NCBI GenBank assembly: GCA_017416345.1
Contig: JAFQCR010000024.1
Coordinates: forward strand, 34,256-98,255
DNA length: 64,000 nucleotides
Direction of reading: 5' to 3'
Source of the DNA: Clostridia bacterium
GTDB taxonomy: Bacteria; Bacillota; Clostridia; Oscillospirales; Acutalibacteraceae
A model generated the notes under the pieces. That model saw only the letters and a list, made by a program, of their open reading frames with translations. It was not told the DNA's origin and made no database searches. Made by a program: the position numbers and the translations under genes. The first letter of the stretch is position 1. Each line of letters starts with the position of its first letter. This document shows positions 1-8,314 of this stretch, in pieces.

Positions 1-46
1 TCTGCTGGTTCTTGTTCTGATTCTGGTTGTTGTACTGATCGTTCAT
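1..46 (-). CDS. Start of an unidentified gene, cut by the window edge
   Basis: An ATG on the minus strand at 46-44 has a good ribosome binding site (GGGGTGA) a few bases upstream and opens a frame of 15 codons, MNDQYNNQNQNKNQQ, before the window ends. The N-terminus is extremely rich in Asn and Gln, as in many clostridial membrane proteins with a disordered cytoplasmic head, but nothing identifies the product. It is divergent from the rsmF-like gene, with a 66-bp gap that must hold both promoters. Confidence 0.55.
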   Translation of the reverse strand, partial: MNDQYNNQNQNKNQQ

Positions 47-112
47 TATTGTCACCCCGCTTTCACATAACTATTTTTAACGGGGACGAGAAAAATATAC
101 AAGGTGAAAAAT

Positions 113-1471
113 ATGTCTTTACCTGAAAAATTTATTGAAAGAATGAAGCTGATTTTAAAGGAAAAATATTCCTTTTATGAAAAAGCTTTCGATAACGAGG
201 CGTTCCGTGCGCTTCGTGTAAATAATTTGAAGTGTGATGCCGATGCTTTAAAGTCGGTTTTCGGACTGAGAGAGCCGACCGCATTTTGTGAGGATTCCTA
301 TTATTTGCCCGAAGCTGTGCAAAAGCCGGGAAACCATCCATTGCACCACGCGGGAGCCTTTTATATGCAGGAGCCGTCGGCCGCTTCGGTGGTGGAGGCT
401 ATCGGTATTGAGGAAGGCGATCTTGTGCTTGACTTATGCGCTTCACCCGGTGGAAAATCGACGCAAGCCGCCGCAAAGCTTAAGGGAAAAGGCTTGATAC
501 TGTCCAACGAATTTGTTTCTTCACGTGTTCAGCCGCTTGTGTCCAATATCGAGCGAATGGGTATCACCAATGCGATCGTAACCTCTGCACGACCTGATGC
601 TTTGTGTCCGCAGTTGCCGGCGTTTTTCGATAAGGTCATAGTCGATGCGCCGTGCTCGGGTGAGGGAATGTTCCGCAAAGAGGCCGCCGCATTGCAGAAT
701 TGGAGCGTTGAAAACGTTTTGGCCTGCGCCGAGCGGCAAAAAAAGATACTTGACTGTGCCGCAGAGTGCGTGAAGTCTGGCGGAAAGCTTGTTTACAGCA
801 CCTGCACCTATGCGTGGGAGGAAAACGAGGGTGTGATAGGTCATTTTCTCAAAAATCATCCCGATTTTCACCTCGTAAAGCCGCAGATCGATTTTGGTGA
901 GGATGCAGTCAAGGAGTTTGCGCCCGAGGTCGAGAACATTGAATTTGCACGCAGAATATTCAATTTCAACGGCGGTGAAGGTCACTTTGTAGCCGTTATG
1001 CAGCGTGACGGAGAGCCTGCACCGACCGTATTTTCACAAAACTCCAAGCGTGACAAAAAGCAGGACGCAATATATAAGGTCTTTTCCGATTTTTATAAAG
1101 AAAATTTCCAAGGAAATACACCTGAAAATGTTGTAATTGGCGGAGATAAGGTTTACATAACACCTGTAAATCTTGACCTTAAAGGTGTTCAGACCGTGCG
1201 GTCGGGTATCTTTGCAGGCACCGTTCGCAATAACCGTTTCATTCCCGAACACGCATTGTTTAACAATGTTGAGCATATCGCAAAAAACACACTTGACCTA
1301 TCTCTTGATGATGAAAGGGTAGTGAGATTCCTGCACGGTGAGGAAATACCCTGCGACGGCACCTTGAAAGGTTATACCCAAGTGAAAGTCTGCGGTGTAC
1401 CACTGGGCTTTGGTAAAGCCTCCAACGGCACCCTCAAAAACCATTACCCCAAGGGATTGAGGATACTATAA
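113..1471 (+). CDS. RsmF/NOL1-NOP2-Sun family rRNA (cytosine-C5)-methyltransferase
   Basis: SAM-dependent RNA m5C methyltransferase, expected to modify 16S rRNA. The Rossmann core has the SAM loop LDLCASPGGKST, and both family cysteines are present: the PC motif DAPCSGEG (Cys181) and the second one in STCTY (Cys231). After about residue 290 there is a long C-terminal extension, as in RsmF/YebU-type enzymes, which carry extra RNA-binding domains. The 452-residue length fits that subfamily rather than RsmB. I chose ATG 113 because AAGGTG lies 7 bases upstream; the GTG at 104 overlaps that SD and is unlikely. The gene is monocistronic, with a hairpin-repeat terminator about 100 bp downstream. 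The exact target base cannot be read from sequence. Confidence 0.9.
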   Translation: MSLPEKFIERMKLILKEKYSFYEKAFDNEAFRALRVNNLKCDADALKSVFGLREPTAFCEDSYYLPEAVQKPGNHPLHHAGAFYMQEPSAASVVEAIGIEEGDLVLDLCASPGGKSTQAAAKLKGKGLILSNEFVSSRVQPLVSNIERMGITNAIVTSARPDALCPQLPAFFDKVIVDAPCSGEGMFRKEAAALQNWSVENVLACAERQKKILDCAAECVKSGGKLVYSTCTYAWEENEGVIGHFLKNHPDFHLVKPQIDFGEDAVKEFAPEVENIEFARRIFNFNGGEGHFVAVMQRDGEPAPTVFSQNSKRDKKQDAIYKVFSDFYKENFQGNTPENVVIGGDKVYITPVNLDLKGVQTVRSGIFAGTVRNNRFIPEHALFNNVEHIAKNTLDLSLDDERVVRFLHGEEIPCDGTLKGYTQVKVCGVPLGFGKASNGTLKNHYPKGLRIL

Positions 1472-1512
1472 ATCGCATGAGTTGATTTTTCAGTTGTTTG
1501 GTGATAGTACAT

Positions 1513-1600
1513 AGCGTAGGGGCGAACTGTGTTCGCCCGCATGCACTTCCCCAATCACTTCGTGACAGCTCCCTCTAAGAGGGAGTCTTTTTTTATTTTT
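1513..1600 (+). repeat. Composite intergenic hairpin repeat containing the rsmF terminator
   Basis: Three adjacent hairpins: GGGCGAAC-TGT-GTTCGCCC (1520-1538), TCAC-TTC-GTGA (about 1555-1565) and CTCCCTC-TAA-GAGGGAG (1569-1585). The last is followed by a T-rich run to 1600, so it can act as a rho-independent terminator. The words AGCGTAGGGGCG, CACTTCGTGACAGCTCCCTC and AGAGGGAG resemble short dispersed repeats that I recall from Ruminococcaceae genomes. A related AGCGTAGGG-CGG copy lies in the 3' end of spoIVB at 63046-63074. Copy number in the genome cannot be judged from this window. Confidence 0.6.
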
Positions 1601-1612
1601 CTCAACCCACGG

Positions 1613-1642
1613 TTGCGCTTATATAAACGTATATGTTATACT
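1613..1642 (+). promoter_or_regulatory. Promoter of the XRE regulator gene
   Basis: An extended -10, TGT-TATACT (1634-1642), with a weak -35, TTGCGC (1613-1618), and an 18-bp spacer. A second TATACT at 1662-1667 has no -35. The start codon is 72 bases downstream of the first -10. Confidence 0.5.
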
Positions 1643-1713
1643 ATTTTTAGCGATTATCAGTTATACTGAACATACAGAAGCTTTTGTAATCTAAAAACAG
1701 GAGTGATAGAATA

Positions 1714-2826
1714 ATGTTGAATATAGGCGAAAAAATTAAGCTTCTCAGAAAACAGCAGGATGTTACGCAGGAGAAGCTGGCGGCTTATTTAAACATATCG
1801 TATCAAGCAGTCAGTAAGTGGGAAAACGGCACGGCATATCCCGATATCACCTTGGTGCCAAGCATTGCTAATTTCTTTGGTGTGTCTTCTGACGAACTGC
1901 TTGGTATGCGCAAATGCGATGAAAACGATGAACTAAAAGAGTACGAGTCGGTCTACCATGAAAACAACCGCCAGGGCAAGGTGTTTGATAATATTGTGCT
2001 CAGCCGTGAGGTGCTCAAAAAGTATCCGCGGAATTACCAATGGATGCTAAATCTTGCGTACCCTCTGATGCAGTATAATGATACCGACGAACACCAAAAA
2101 TACAGCAGGGAACACAAATTTTTGGAGGAAGCGGTTGCTATTTGTGAACGTATTTTAGAGGATTGTACCGTTGACTCGATAAGGCACAGCGCTATACAGA
2201 TTTTATGCTATAATTATCCGCATTTCGGCAAAAAAGATGAAGCCGTAAAGCTTGCCAACGAAATGCCCGATTTTGCTATTTGCAGAGGGGAACTGCTCTT
2301 TCACATTTACGATGGCGAGGAAAAGATAAAATGCGGTCAGGAAAACCTGCTGAGTATGATCGATATAAGTGCCGGATTACTGCATTGTATGGCTTTTGAC
2401 CGTCAAACAAGCAAAGGTCTTTCGGTGAGGGATAAAATCAAGTTTTTGGAAACGGCCAACACCCTGTTTCGTGCCGTTTTGCAAGAGGATGAGGATGGTC
2501 TGTTTTACAACTGCAGACTGAGTTGGAATTATCGAAAACTAGCTGAACTGTACAGCACCTTAAATGAAAAGGATAAAGCAATGGAATACCTCTTGCTTGC
2601 AGAAAGATCGGCGAAAATGTATGATAGTTCGCTTGATCTGGGTGAGCAGAAGTACAAATCTATCTTTGCAAACCGTTGCACATTTAATCCAAAATCAGTG
2701 GGTAAAAACTGGCAGGGGACGGAGTGCGAATTGTTGTATAAGCAGACGCTTGAAAGAGGATTTGATAATTTGAGAAAATTGCACGAATTTATAGAACTAC
2801 AACAGCGGTTGAACAAAATGTCATAA
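1714..2826 (+). CDS. XRE-family helix-turn-helix regulator with long helical C-terminal domain
   Basis: DNA-binding regulator. Residues about 4-62 form a Cro/CI-type HTH (TQEKLAAYLNISYQAVSKWE). The remaining 300 residues are helical, rich in Tyr, Leu and Glu, and look TPR-like (for example the YLLLAERSAKMYD region). This architecture is shared with peptide-sensing and stress regulators of Firmicutes. No enzyme motif or membrane segment is seen. The start is ATG 1714 with AGGAGTGATAG upstream. The gene is isolated, with its own promoter and a strong terminator after it, so its target is not obvious. No partner peptide gene is visible next to it. Confidence 0.85.
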   Translation: MLNIGEKIKLLRKQQDVTQEKLAAYLNISYQAVSKWENGTAYPDITLVPSIANFFGVSSDELLGMRKCDENDELKEYESVYHENNRQGKVFDNIVLSREVLKKYPRNYQWMLNLAYPLMQYNDTDEHQKYSREHKFLEEAVAICERILEDCTVDSIRHSAIQILCYNYPHFGKKDEAVKLANEMPDFAICRGELLFHIYDGEEKIKCGQENLLSMIDISAGLLHCMAFDRQTSKGLSVRDKIKFLETANTLFRAVLQEDEDGLFYNCRLSWNYRKLAELYSTLNEKDKAMEYLLLAERSAKMYDSSLDLGEQKYKSIFANRCTFNPKSVGKNWQGTECELLYKQTLERGFDNLRKLHEFIELQQRLNKMS

Positions 2827-2834
2827 CACGATAA

Positions 2835-2884
2835 AGCCACCCGAAGCAGAGTATTGCGTACTCGTTTTCGGGTGGCTACTTTTT
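2835..2884 (+). terminator. Terminator of the XRE regulator gene
   Basis: An 11-bp perfect stem, AGCCACCCGAA (2835-2845) with TTCGGGTGGCT (2867-2877), with a smaller GAGTA/TACTC hairpin inside its loop and TTTTT at 2880-2884. It sits between convergent genes. Confidence 0.85.
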
Positions 2885-2927
2885 GTTGATATATTTAATT
2901 TACTGTAAATTCGATATAATACAATCC

Positions 2928-3782
2928 TTATATCATAAATTCATACATCAAAATGCCTACGGCGATCAGAAGCATTCCGCAGACCGTTTTCCACGAAACC
3001 TTTTCTTTGAGGAAAAGGGAAGCCAAGCCGACCGATACGGCAAAGCTCATAGAGATAATGACGGTTACGGTTGATGTATCTCCGTTTGACATTGCATAAC
3101 GGTAGCCGAGCCAGGCAAGACCTGCCGAAAATCCCGAAAGCAATGTGAACATCAGTTCCGACATCGGAAGCCTTCCCGTCCCACCCGAAAGACCGCATAC
3201 AAACGAGCTGACAAGCGACACTATAAGCACAACGGTCAGTATAAGTGCCAAAGACAAAGCACTGTTTCTGACGTTTATGCCCGTGGAATCAAGTACATGA
3301 GCTGCCACGGCCGCCACGGCATACAGCATTCCGTAAAGTATTACGGTACCGCTGCCCGATCTTGATTTTTTGGTCAGCATCAGAATTATACCTACAGCCA
3401 GAAGTGCCATTGCAATTATGCGGATATACAAAAGCGATGTGCGGTTATAAAGCACCACCGCAATCAGCATCATTAAGAATGAAGCCGCCTTTTCAAGCGC
3501 CGAGACCCTTACAAGATCGCCTTTTTTGAGGGCTGAATGATAGCATATCATGGCCGCTGCAAAGGCTGCACCCGTAAGTGCTATGTAAAGAAAAGAGGTT
3601 CCGCTGATGGCGGAAAAACCGCTTGAACCGCTTGTGAAAAATACGACCCACGCAAAAATTGCGATAACAAGGGTTCGCAAAGAGGTCACAACGGTGGGGT
3701 GTGCACGTTTAACGCCGCACTTTGCAAACAAGGCCGACAGAGCCAAAAGCACCGCCGTGCCGATAGAATAAACAATCCACAT
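2928..3782 (-). CDS. EamA/DMT-superfamily membrane transporter
   Basis: Predicted drug/metabolite transporter. It has 284 residues with about ten hydrophobic segments in two five-helix halves, the usual EamA duplication: N half from MWIVYSIGTAVLLALSALFA, C half from about residue 145. Several halves end with a short basic loop such as FLKEKVSW before the last helix. The substrate cannot be told; family members export amino acids, sugars or metabolites. The start is ATG 3782 with AAAGGATG upstream. A consensus promoter overlaps the stop codon of the preceding radical SAM gene, so the two genes are probably separate units although they run in the same direction. Confidence 0.85.
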   Translation of the reverse strand: MWIVYSIGTAVLLALSALFAKCGVKRAHPTVVTSLRTLVIAIFAWVVFFTSGSSGFSAISGTSFLYIALTGAAFAAAMICYHSALKKGDLVRVSALEKAASFLMMLIAVVLYNRTSLLYIRIIAMALLAVGIILMLTKKSRSGSGTVILYGMLYAVAAVAAHVLDSTGINVRNSALSLALILTVVLIVSLVSSFVCGLSGGTGRLPMSELMFTLLSGFSAGLAWLGYRYAMSNGDTSTVTVIISMSFAVSVGLASLFLKEKVSWKTVCGMLLIAVGILMYEFMI

Positions 3783-3818
3783 AAAAAATCATCCTTTCAA
3801 GGGTTACTCCACAAAAGC

Positions 3819-3847
3819 ATTATACATTACTTTTGATATCTTTTCAA
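3819..3847 (-). promoter_or_regulatory. Promoter of the EamA gene, inside the end of the upstream gene
   Basis: Minus-strand TTGAAA (3847-3842), a 17-bp spacer and TATAAT (3824-3819). The -35 box covers the stop codon of the radical SAM gene that ends at 3844. Confidence 0.7.
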
Positions 3848-4746
3848 CCGAAAAGTTCGCCTTGCGATAGGTTCATTCTTTGAAATTCCGAGTTGATATA
3901 GTTCAGAACCCTCTTTTTATCAGCCGACCACAGCGGTGCTACGAGGTCTCTTTTTGCACCGTCTCCCGTAAGGCGGTGGACGACCGTTGTCTTTGGGATA
4001 CGCTTTATACAGCCTGCCAGCAGTTGAGTGTATCGCTCAAGACTTGGTAATTCAAGATCACCTTTTAAAAAATCGGCTTCAAGATCGGTGTTTTTCAAAA
4101 CGTGCAGAAGATGGAATTTCACACCGTCGGCACCGGAGTGACCGATATACCTTGCGGTTTCAAAAATCATATCATCGGTTTCATGGGGTAGTCCGATTAT
4201 CATATGTACTATTGTTTCAATGCCGATATCTTTAAGTTCTTTTACAGCACGGTCAAAAACCTCAAGCTCATATCCCCGACGGATGTATTGTGCCGAAGCA
4301 GGGTGGACGGTCTGAAGTCCAAGCTCCACCCACACGGGCTTGATTCGGTTGAGACGGTCTAAAAGCAAAAGAACATCTTGTGGCAAACAATCAGGTCTTG
4401 TGGCAATTGACAAGGCTACAACATCGGGGTGGTTGATGGCTTCGGTGAAGATCCTTTCAAGGTAAGAAACGGGAGCATAGGTGTTGGTGTAGTCCTGAAA
4501 ATAGGCAATGTACTTTCCGCTTTTTATCTTGTCAAAGACCCGTTGCTTTGCCTTTTCGATCTGCTCGGTGATACTGCTGCATCCGGCTTCGGCAAAGTCT
4601 CCCGAACCGCTTTCAGAACAGAAAATACACCCTTTTGTACCCAAGGTGCCGTCACGGTTGGGGCAGGTCATTCCACCCGATAACGCCAGCTTGTATACCT
4701 TACAACCAAACCTGCTCTTAAGATGCTCGCTTAATGAGTTATACAT
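3844..4746 (-). CDS. TIGR01212-type radical SAM protein (YhcC-like)
   Basis: Radical SAM enzyme of the TIGR01212/YhcC type, of uncertain substrate. The cluster motif is atypically spaced for radical SAM, as is normal in this family: a Cys in GGMTCPNRDG, then GCIFCSE. It is followed by the TIM-barrel elements YFQDYTNTY, SIATRPDCLP, LGLQT and IIGLPHE. At about 300 residues it is full length. I prefer ATG 4746, with AGGTG 7 bases upstream, over the GTG at 4752 that overlaps the SD. It has its own promoter and no terminator before the EamA gene. Confidence 0.88.
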   Translation of the reverse strand: MYNSLSEHLKSRFGCKVYKLALSGGMTCPNRDGTLGTKGCIFCSESGSGDFAEAGCSSITEQIEKAKQRVFDKIKSGKYIAYFQDYTNTYAPVSYLERIFTEAINHPDVVALSIATRPDCLPQDVLLLLDRLNRIKPVWVELGLQTVHPASAQYIRRGYELEVFDRAVKELKDIGIETIVHMIIGLPHETDDMIFETARYIGHSGADGVKFHLLHVLKNTDLEADFLKGDLELPSLERYTQLLAGCIKRIPKTTVVHRLTGDGAKRDLVAPLWSADKKRVLNYINSEFQRMNLSQGELFG

Positions 4747-4781
4747 TTTCACACCTGCCTTTAAGACTGTTTGTAATTCAC

Positions 4782-4810
4782 ATTATAATACATTGCTTTC
4801 TTGAGGTCAA
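4782..4810 (-). promoter_or_regulatory. Promoter of the TIGR01212 radical SAM gene
   Basis: Minus-strand TTGACC (4810-4805), a 17-bp spacer and TATAAT (4787-4782). It is back to back with the promoter of the lipid kinase gene (4834-4862). Confidence 0.75.
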
Positions 4811-4833
4811 GGATGTTGAAATTTGAAAATAGG

Positions 4834-4862
4834 TTGACAAAGGCCTTGAAATTTTATACAAT
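4834..4862 (+). promoter_or_regulatory. Promoter of the lipid kinase/PlsC operon
   Basis: A perfect TTGACA (4834-4839), a 17-bp spacer and TACAAT (4857-4862). The predicted transcript starts near 4869, which makes an upstream start at 4868 impossible and supports the TTG start at 4892. Confidence 0.8.
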
Positions 4863-4891
4863 AAACCTTGTATGGAAGTGGGGTTTTAGAA

Positions 4892-5839
4892 TTGAAGCAT
4901 ATTTTTGTTGTCAATCCTGCGGCAGGTAAGCAGGATTCCACCGAATTTGTTAAAAATGCGGTCAGATCTCTTAATGTCGATTACGAGATCTACTGCACTA
5001 AATGTCAGGGCGATGCTACCCGCTATGTTGAGGAGCTGGCCGCAACCGGTGAGCAGTACCGTGTGTATGCTTGCGGCGGTGACGGTACCTTTAACGAGGT
5101 AGCCTCCGGTGCTGTCGAAAAGGAAAATATCAGCGTTTCGGTCTTTCCTTGCGGAAGCGGAAACGACTACATAAAGTATTACGGAACCGTGGATGATTTT
5201 ATGGATCTTGACAGCCTTGTAAACGGCGTCGATACCAAGGTCGATATGATGAAGGTGCACGGACGCTATGCCGTGAACTTTGTTCACTTCGGTTTCGATT
5301 CAGCCTGCCTTAAGACCATGTCAAAGGTTCGCCGCAAAAAAATAATCGGCGGAAAACATGCCTACACCACGGGTGTTGTTACGGCTCTTATCAACGGAAT
5401 GAAGCATAACTGTTCCGTTAAGGTCGACGGAAAGCCTATAGGCCGTGAAAAAATGCTGCTTTGCACCGTGGGCAACGGCAAATATGTCGGAGGAAAGTAT
5501 AAATGTGCTCCGCTTTCGGATAACTCTGACGGTCTGCTTGAGATATGCCACGTCAACCCCGTTTCAAGACTCAAGTTTTTAACGCTCATCGGTGCTTATG
5601 AAAAGGGCACACACCTTATGGATAAACGTTTTGAAAAGTATGTCAACTACTGCCGAGGAACCGTTGTTGAGGTTGAGTCGGGTGACGGAAAAGATATGCA
5701 TTTTTCCATTGACGGTGAGCTGAATTTTGCCAAAAGCTTTAAGGTTGAAATAATGCAGCACGCTGTGAATTTCACCGTGCCGAAAAAGCTTTATGAGAAG
5801 CTTTTTAAAGAAGAAAGGACGAAGGCTCTTGTTGATTAA
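4892..5839 (+). CDS. Diacylglycerol kinase-type lipid kinase (YegS/DgkB family)
   Basis: Soluble lipid kinase with a DAGK catalytic domain. Its nucleotide-binding glycine loop is in ACGGDGTFNEVASG and the second family motif is FPCGSGNDYIKYYG; the C-terminal half is the beta-sandwich lipid-binding part. The likely role is to return diacylglycerol to phosphatidic acid. That fits the gene directly downstream, a PlsC acyltransferase, which overlaps it. The start is TTG 4892 (MKHIFVVNPAAGK), with GAAGTGGGG upstream and a promoter that starts RNA at about 4869. Relatives act on other lipids or sphingoid bases, so the substrate is inferred. Confidence 0.88.
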   Translation: MKHIFVVNPAAGKQDSTEFVKNAVRSLNVDYEIYCTKCQGDATRYVEELAATGEQYRVYACGGDGTFNEVASGAVEKENISVSVFPCGSGNDYIKYYGTVDDFMDLDSLVNGVDTKVDMMKVHGRYAVNFVHFGFDSACLKTMSKVRRKKIIGGKHAYTTGVVTALINGMKHNCSVKVDGKPIGREKMLLCTVGNGKYVGGKYKCAPLSDNSDGLLEICHVNPVSRLKFLTLIGAYEKGTHLMDKRFEKYVNYCRGTVVEVESGDGKDMHFSIDGELNFAKSFKVEIMQHAVNFTVPKKLYEKLFKEERTKALVD

Positions 5840-6641
5840 AATTATGGTGGCACTCATTGTGCTGGCCGAGGTTATATTGTGTTGGCCTTTTGGGTTAGTG
5901 GACAGCGTTGCCGATATCTGGGTACCCTTTGCGCTTTTGCCTCTACTCATCGTCGGAGTTGTGGTGCTCTACTTTTTGTTTTTGTCGGTTATCGCCGTGT
6001 TTATCAACAAAAAGAAGTTTTGCGAGAAGCCCGTCCCTTTGTGCAAATATATGATCGACATTACGGCAGAGGCCTTTGTGCAGCTGCTCAATGTTGAGGT
6101 TGAGTTTAACGGAATGGAAAAGATCCCGACCGATCGAAGATTTTTACTTGTATCAAACCACCGCTCGGCAGGTGATCCGTTTGTTTTGGTGCCGCAGTTG
6201 AGAAAATACGGTGTTGCGTTTATTTCCAAGCCCGAAAATTTCAAGATTCCCTGGGCAGGTGAGTTTGCTCACAAAAGCTGTTATCTTCCCATCGACCGTG
6301 AAAACGCACGCAACGCCATGAAGACCCTGCGTGTGGCAACCGATTACATTAAAAACGATATTGTTTCGATAGTAATTTATCCCGAAGGTACACGCACCAG
6401 AACGGGTGAGCTTCTGGAATTTAAGGACGGCATTTTTTACGTTGCCAAGCGTGCTGAATGTCCGATAGTTGTTCTAACCTGCCAGAACACCGAAAAGGTT
6501 TTCAAAAACCTTTTCAAGCGCCGCTTAAAGGTCAGAATGGATGTGCTTGATGTCATCGAGCCCGAAGAATTTAAAGACAAAACCACCCACGATATCAGCG
6601 ACGAGGTTCGCAACAAAATGCTCGAGCATCTAGGTAAATAA
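5829..6641 (+). CDS. plsC: 1-acyl-sn-glycerol-3-phosphate acyltransferase (PlsC family)
   Basis: Membrane acyltransferase of phospholipid synthesis, acylating lysophosphatidate to phosphatidate. Two hydrophobic segments at the N-terminus (about residues 1-65) precede the domain. The HX4D motif is in SNHRSAGDPF, and the substrate-binding block is YPEGTRTRTGELLEFKDG. I chose TTG 5829 because GAAAGGA (5813-5819) sits at proper spacing; the frame is open further upstream but lies inside the previous gene. It overlaps the lipid kinase by 11 bases, so the two are translationally coupled. A terminator follows at once. Confidence 0.88.
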   Translation: MLIKIMVALIVLAEVILCWPFGLVDSVADIWVPFALLPLLIVGVVVLYFLFLSVIAVFINKKKFCEKPVPLCKYMIDITAEAFVQLLNVEVEFNGMEKIPTDRRFLLVSNHRSAGDPFVLVPQLRKYGVAFISKPENFKIPWAGEFAHKSCYLPIDRENARNAMKTLRVATDYIKNDIVSIVIYPEGTRTRTGELLEFKDGIFYVAKRAECPIVVLTCQNTEKVFKNLFKRRLKVRMDVLDVIEPEEFKDKTTHDISDEVRNKMLEHLGK

Positions 6642-6645
6642 AAAA

Positions 6646-6679
6646 ATCCTGCAGAATCTTTTGTTCTGCAGGATCTTTT
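6646..6679. terminator. Bidirectional terminator between plsC and the rhamnose operon
   Basis: An 11-bp perfect stem, ATCCTGCAGAA (6646-6656) with TTCTGCAGGAT (6664-6674). A-tract and T-tract flanks on both sides serve the two convergent units. Confidence 0.85.
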
Positions 6680-6680
6680 G

Positions 6681-7232
6681 TTATTTCTGAAGCTCTTTGA
6701 AGGAGGGGTTGACCTTGTCCTTGTCCGAAAGGATGATCTCCATATCGGGGGATATCGGCCAATCAATTCCAATGTCGGGGTCGTTCCACATAAGTCCGCC
6801 TTCGTCGTTGGGGTGATAAAAGTCATCAACCTTGTAAACAAACTCGGCTTCATCGCTCAAAACCACAAAGCCGTGGGCAAAGCCCTTGGGAATAAAGAAC
6901 TGACGCTTGTTTTCGGCGCTAAGCAAAACACCGACATATTTTCCGTAGGTTTTGCTGCCTTCACGCAGGTCGACGGCAACGTCATAAACCTCGCCGCGGA
7001 TAACCCGCACCAATTTTGACTGAGGGTACTGCTTCTGGAAGTGCAGACCTCTTAAAACACCTTTTTTGGACATTGACTGATTGTCCTGCACAAAGGTGAC
7101 ATCAATACCGCCGGCACAAAAATCGTTGTACTGATAGGTCTCTAAAAAATAACCGCGGTCATCACCGAAAACGGTAGGCTCAACAATGATAACGCCCTCA
7201 ATGTCGGTCTTTATAAAATTAAACTTGCCCAT
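6681..7232 (-). CDS. rfbC: dTDP-4-dehydrorhamnose 3,5-epimerase
   Basis: Third enzyme of dTDP-L-rhamnose synthesis; it epimerises C3 and C5 of dTDP-4-keto-6-deoxyglucose. The cupin core is seen, with the catalytic His in GVLRGLHFQ and the RVIRGEVYDVAVDLR strand pair. At 183 residues it is full length. It is the last gene of the minus-strand unit GT2-rfbD-rfbB-rfbC, starting 5 bases after the rfbB stop, with AAGGACAAG as SD inside the rfbB end. Confidence 0.95.
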   Translation of the reverse strand: MGKFNFIKTDIEGVIIVEPTVFGDDRGYFLETYQYNDFCAGGIDVTFVQDNQSMSKKGVLRGLHFQKQYPQSKLVRVIRGEVYDVAVDLREGSKTYGKYVGVLLSAENKRQFFIPKGFAHGFVVLSDEAEFVYKVDDFYHPNDEGGLMWNDPDIGIDWPISPDMEIILSDKDKVNPSFKELQK

Positions 7233-7237
7233 TTAGA

Positions 7238-8296
7238 TCACTTGTCCTTATACATTTTTTCGTAGTATTTCTGATACTCACCGCTGGTGACATTCTTGAC
7301 CCAATCTTGGTTGTCAAGATACCACTTGAGCGTCTTTTTGATACCGACCTCAAAGCAGGTCTCGGGATACCAGCCAAGCGCATCCTTGATCTTCTGCGGG
7401 TCGATTCCGTAACGGCGGTCGTGACCCTTACGGTCGGCAACATATTTGATCATATGCTCGCCAACGGTCTCATCAACGTTTTCCTTGATGTACTGAATAA
7501 TGGTCTTGACAATAAAGATGTTGGGACGCTCATTGTGTCCGCCGACATTGTATACCTCACCGTCAACACCATCACGGATGACCATATCAATAGCCTTGCA
7601 ATGGTCGTCGACATACAGCCAGTCTCGTACCTGCATACCGTCACCGTAAACGGGAAGATCCTTGTGTAAAAGGGTGTTGTTCATGATAAGCGGGATAAGC
7701 TTTTCAGGGAACTGGTAAGGACCGTAGTTGTTGGAGCAACGGGTGATGTTAATGGGCAGCTTGTAGGTATCGTGATATGCCTTTACAAACATATCCGAAG
7801 CGGCCTTTGAAGAAGAATAGGGCGAATGGGGACAAAGGGGAGTGGTCTCCATGAAGAAGCCGGTCTCACCCAAAGAGCCGTAAACCTCGTCGGTCGAGAC
7901 CTGATGGAATTTTACACCATCACGGTAGGTGTCGTCGCCCGTAGACCAGGCAGCCTTGGCGATGTTGAGCAGATTGACGGTGCCCAAAACATTGGTCTGA
8001 ACAAAAATATCGGGGTCGCTGATACTGCGGTCAACGTGGCTTTCGGCCGCAAAATTGACAACATAATCAACGGTGTTTTCATCAAAGATCTTTTGAATTG
8101 CCTCACGGTCACGGATATCGGCCTGGACAAATTTATAGTTAGGATTGTTTTCGACCGATTTGAGGTTTTCAAGATTACCTGCATATGTCAGCGCATCAAC
8201 GTTGATGATCTTAACGTCGTCATACTTGTTGAGCATATAAATAATGAAGTTTGATCCGATAAATCCGGCACCGCCGGTAACAAGATAAGTTTTCAT
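7238..8296 (-). CDS. rfbB: dTDP-glucose 4,6-dehydratase
   Basis: Short-chain dehydrogenase/reductase that turns dTDP-glucose into dTDP-4-keto-6-deoxyglucose. It has the N-terminal NAD loop GGAGFIGSN, the catalytic TDE in HQVSTDEVYG and the YxxxK motif in YSSSKAASD; NNYGPYQFPEKLIP is a family signature. I take ATG 8296 (MKTYLVTGG), with TAGGAGTG upstream; a GTG at 8305 overlaps the SD. It is second to last in the rhamnose operon. The gene normally upstream in the pathway (rfbA, glucose-1-phosphate thymidylyltransferase) is not in this window. Confidence 0.96.
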   Translation of the reverse strand: MKTYLVTGGAGFIGSNFIIYMLNKYDDVKIINVDALTYAGNLENLKSVENNPNYKFVQADIRDREAIQKIFDENTVDYVVNFAAESHVDRSISDPDIFVQTNVLGTVNLLNIAKAAWSTGDDTYRDGVKFHQVSTDEVYGSLGETGFFMETTPLCPHSPYSSSKAASDMFVKAYHDTYKLPINITRCSNNYGPYQFPEKLIPLIMNNTLLHKDLPVYGDGMQVRDWLYVDDHCKAIDMVIRDGVDGEVYNVGGHNERPNIFIVKTIIQYIKENVDETVGEHMIKYVADRKGHDRRYGIDPQKIKDALGWYPETCFEVGIKKTLKWYLDNQDWVKNVTSGEYQKYYEKMYKDK

Positions 8297-8314
8297 AAAA
8301 AACACTCCTATTCT

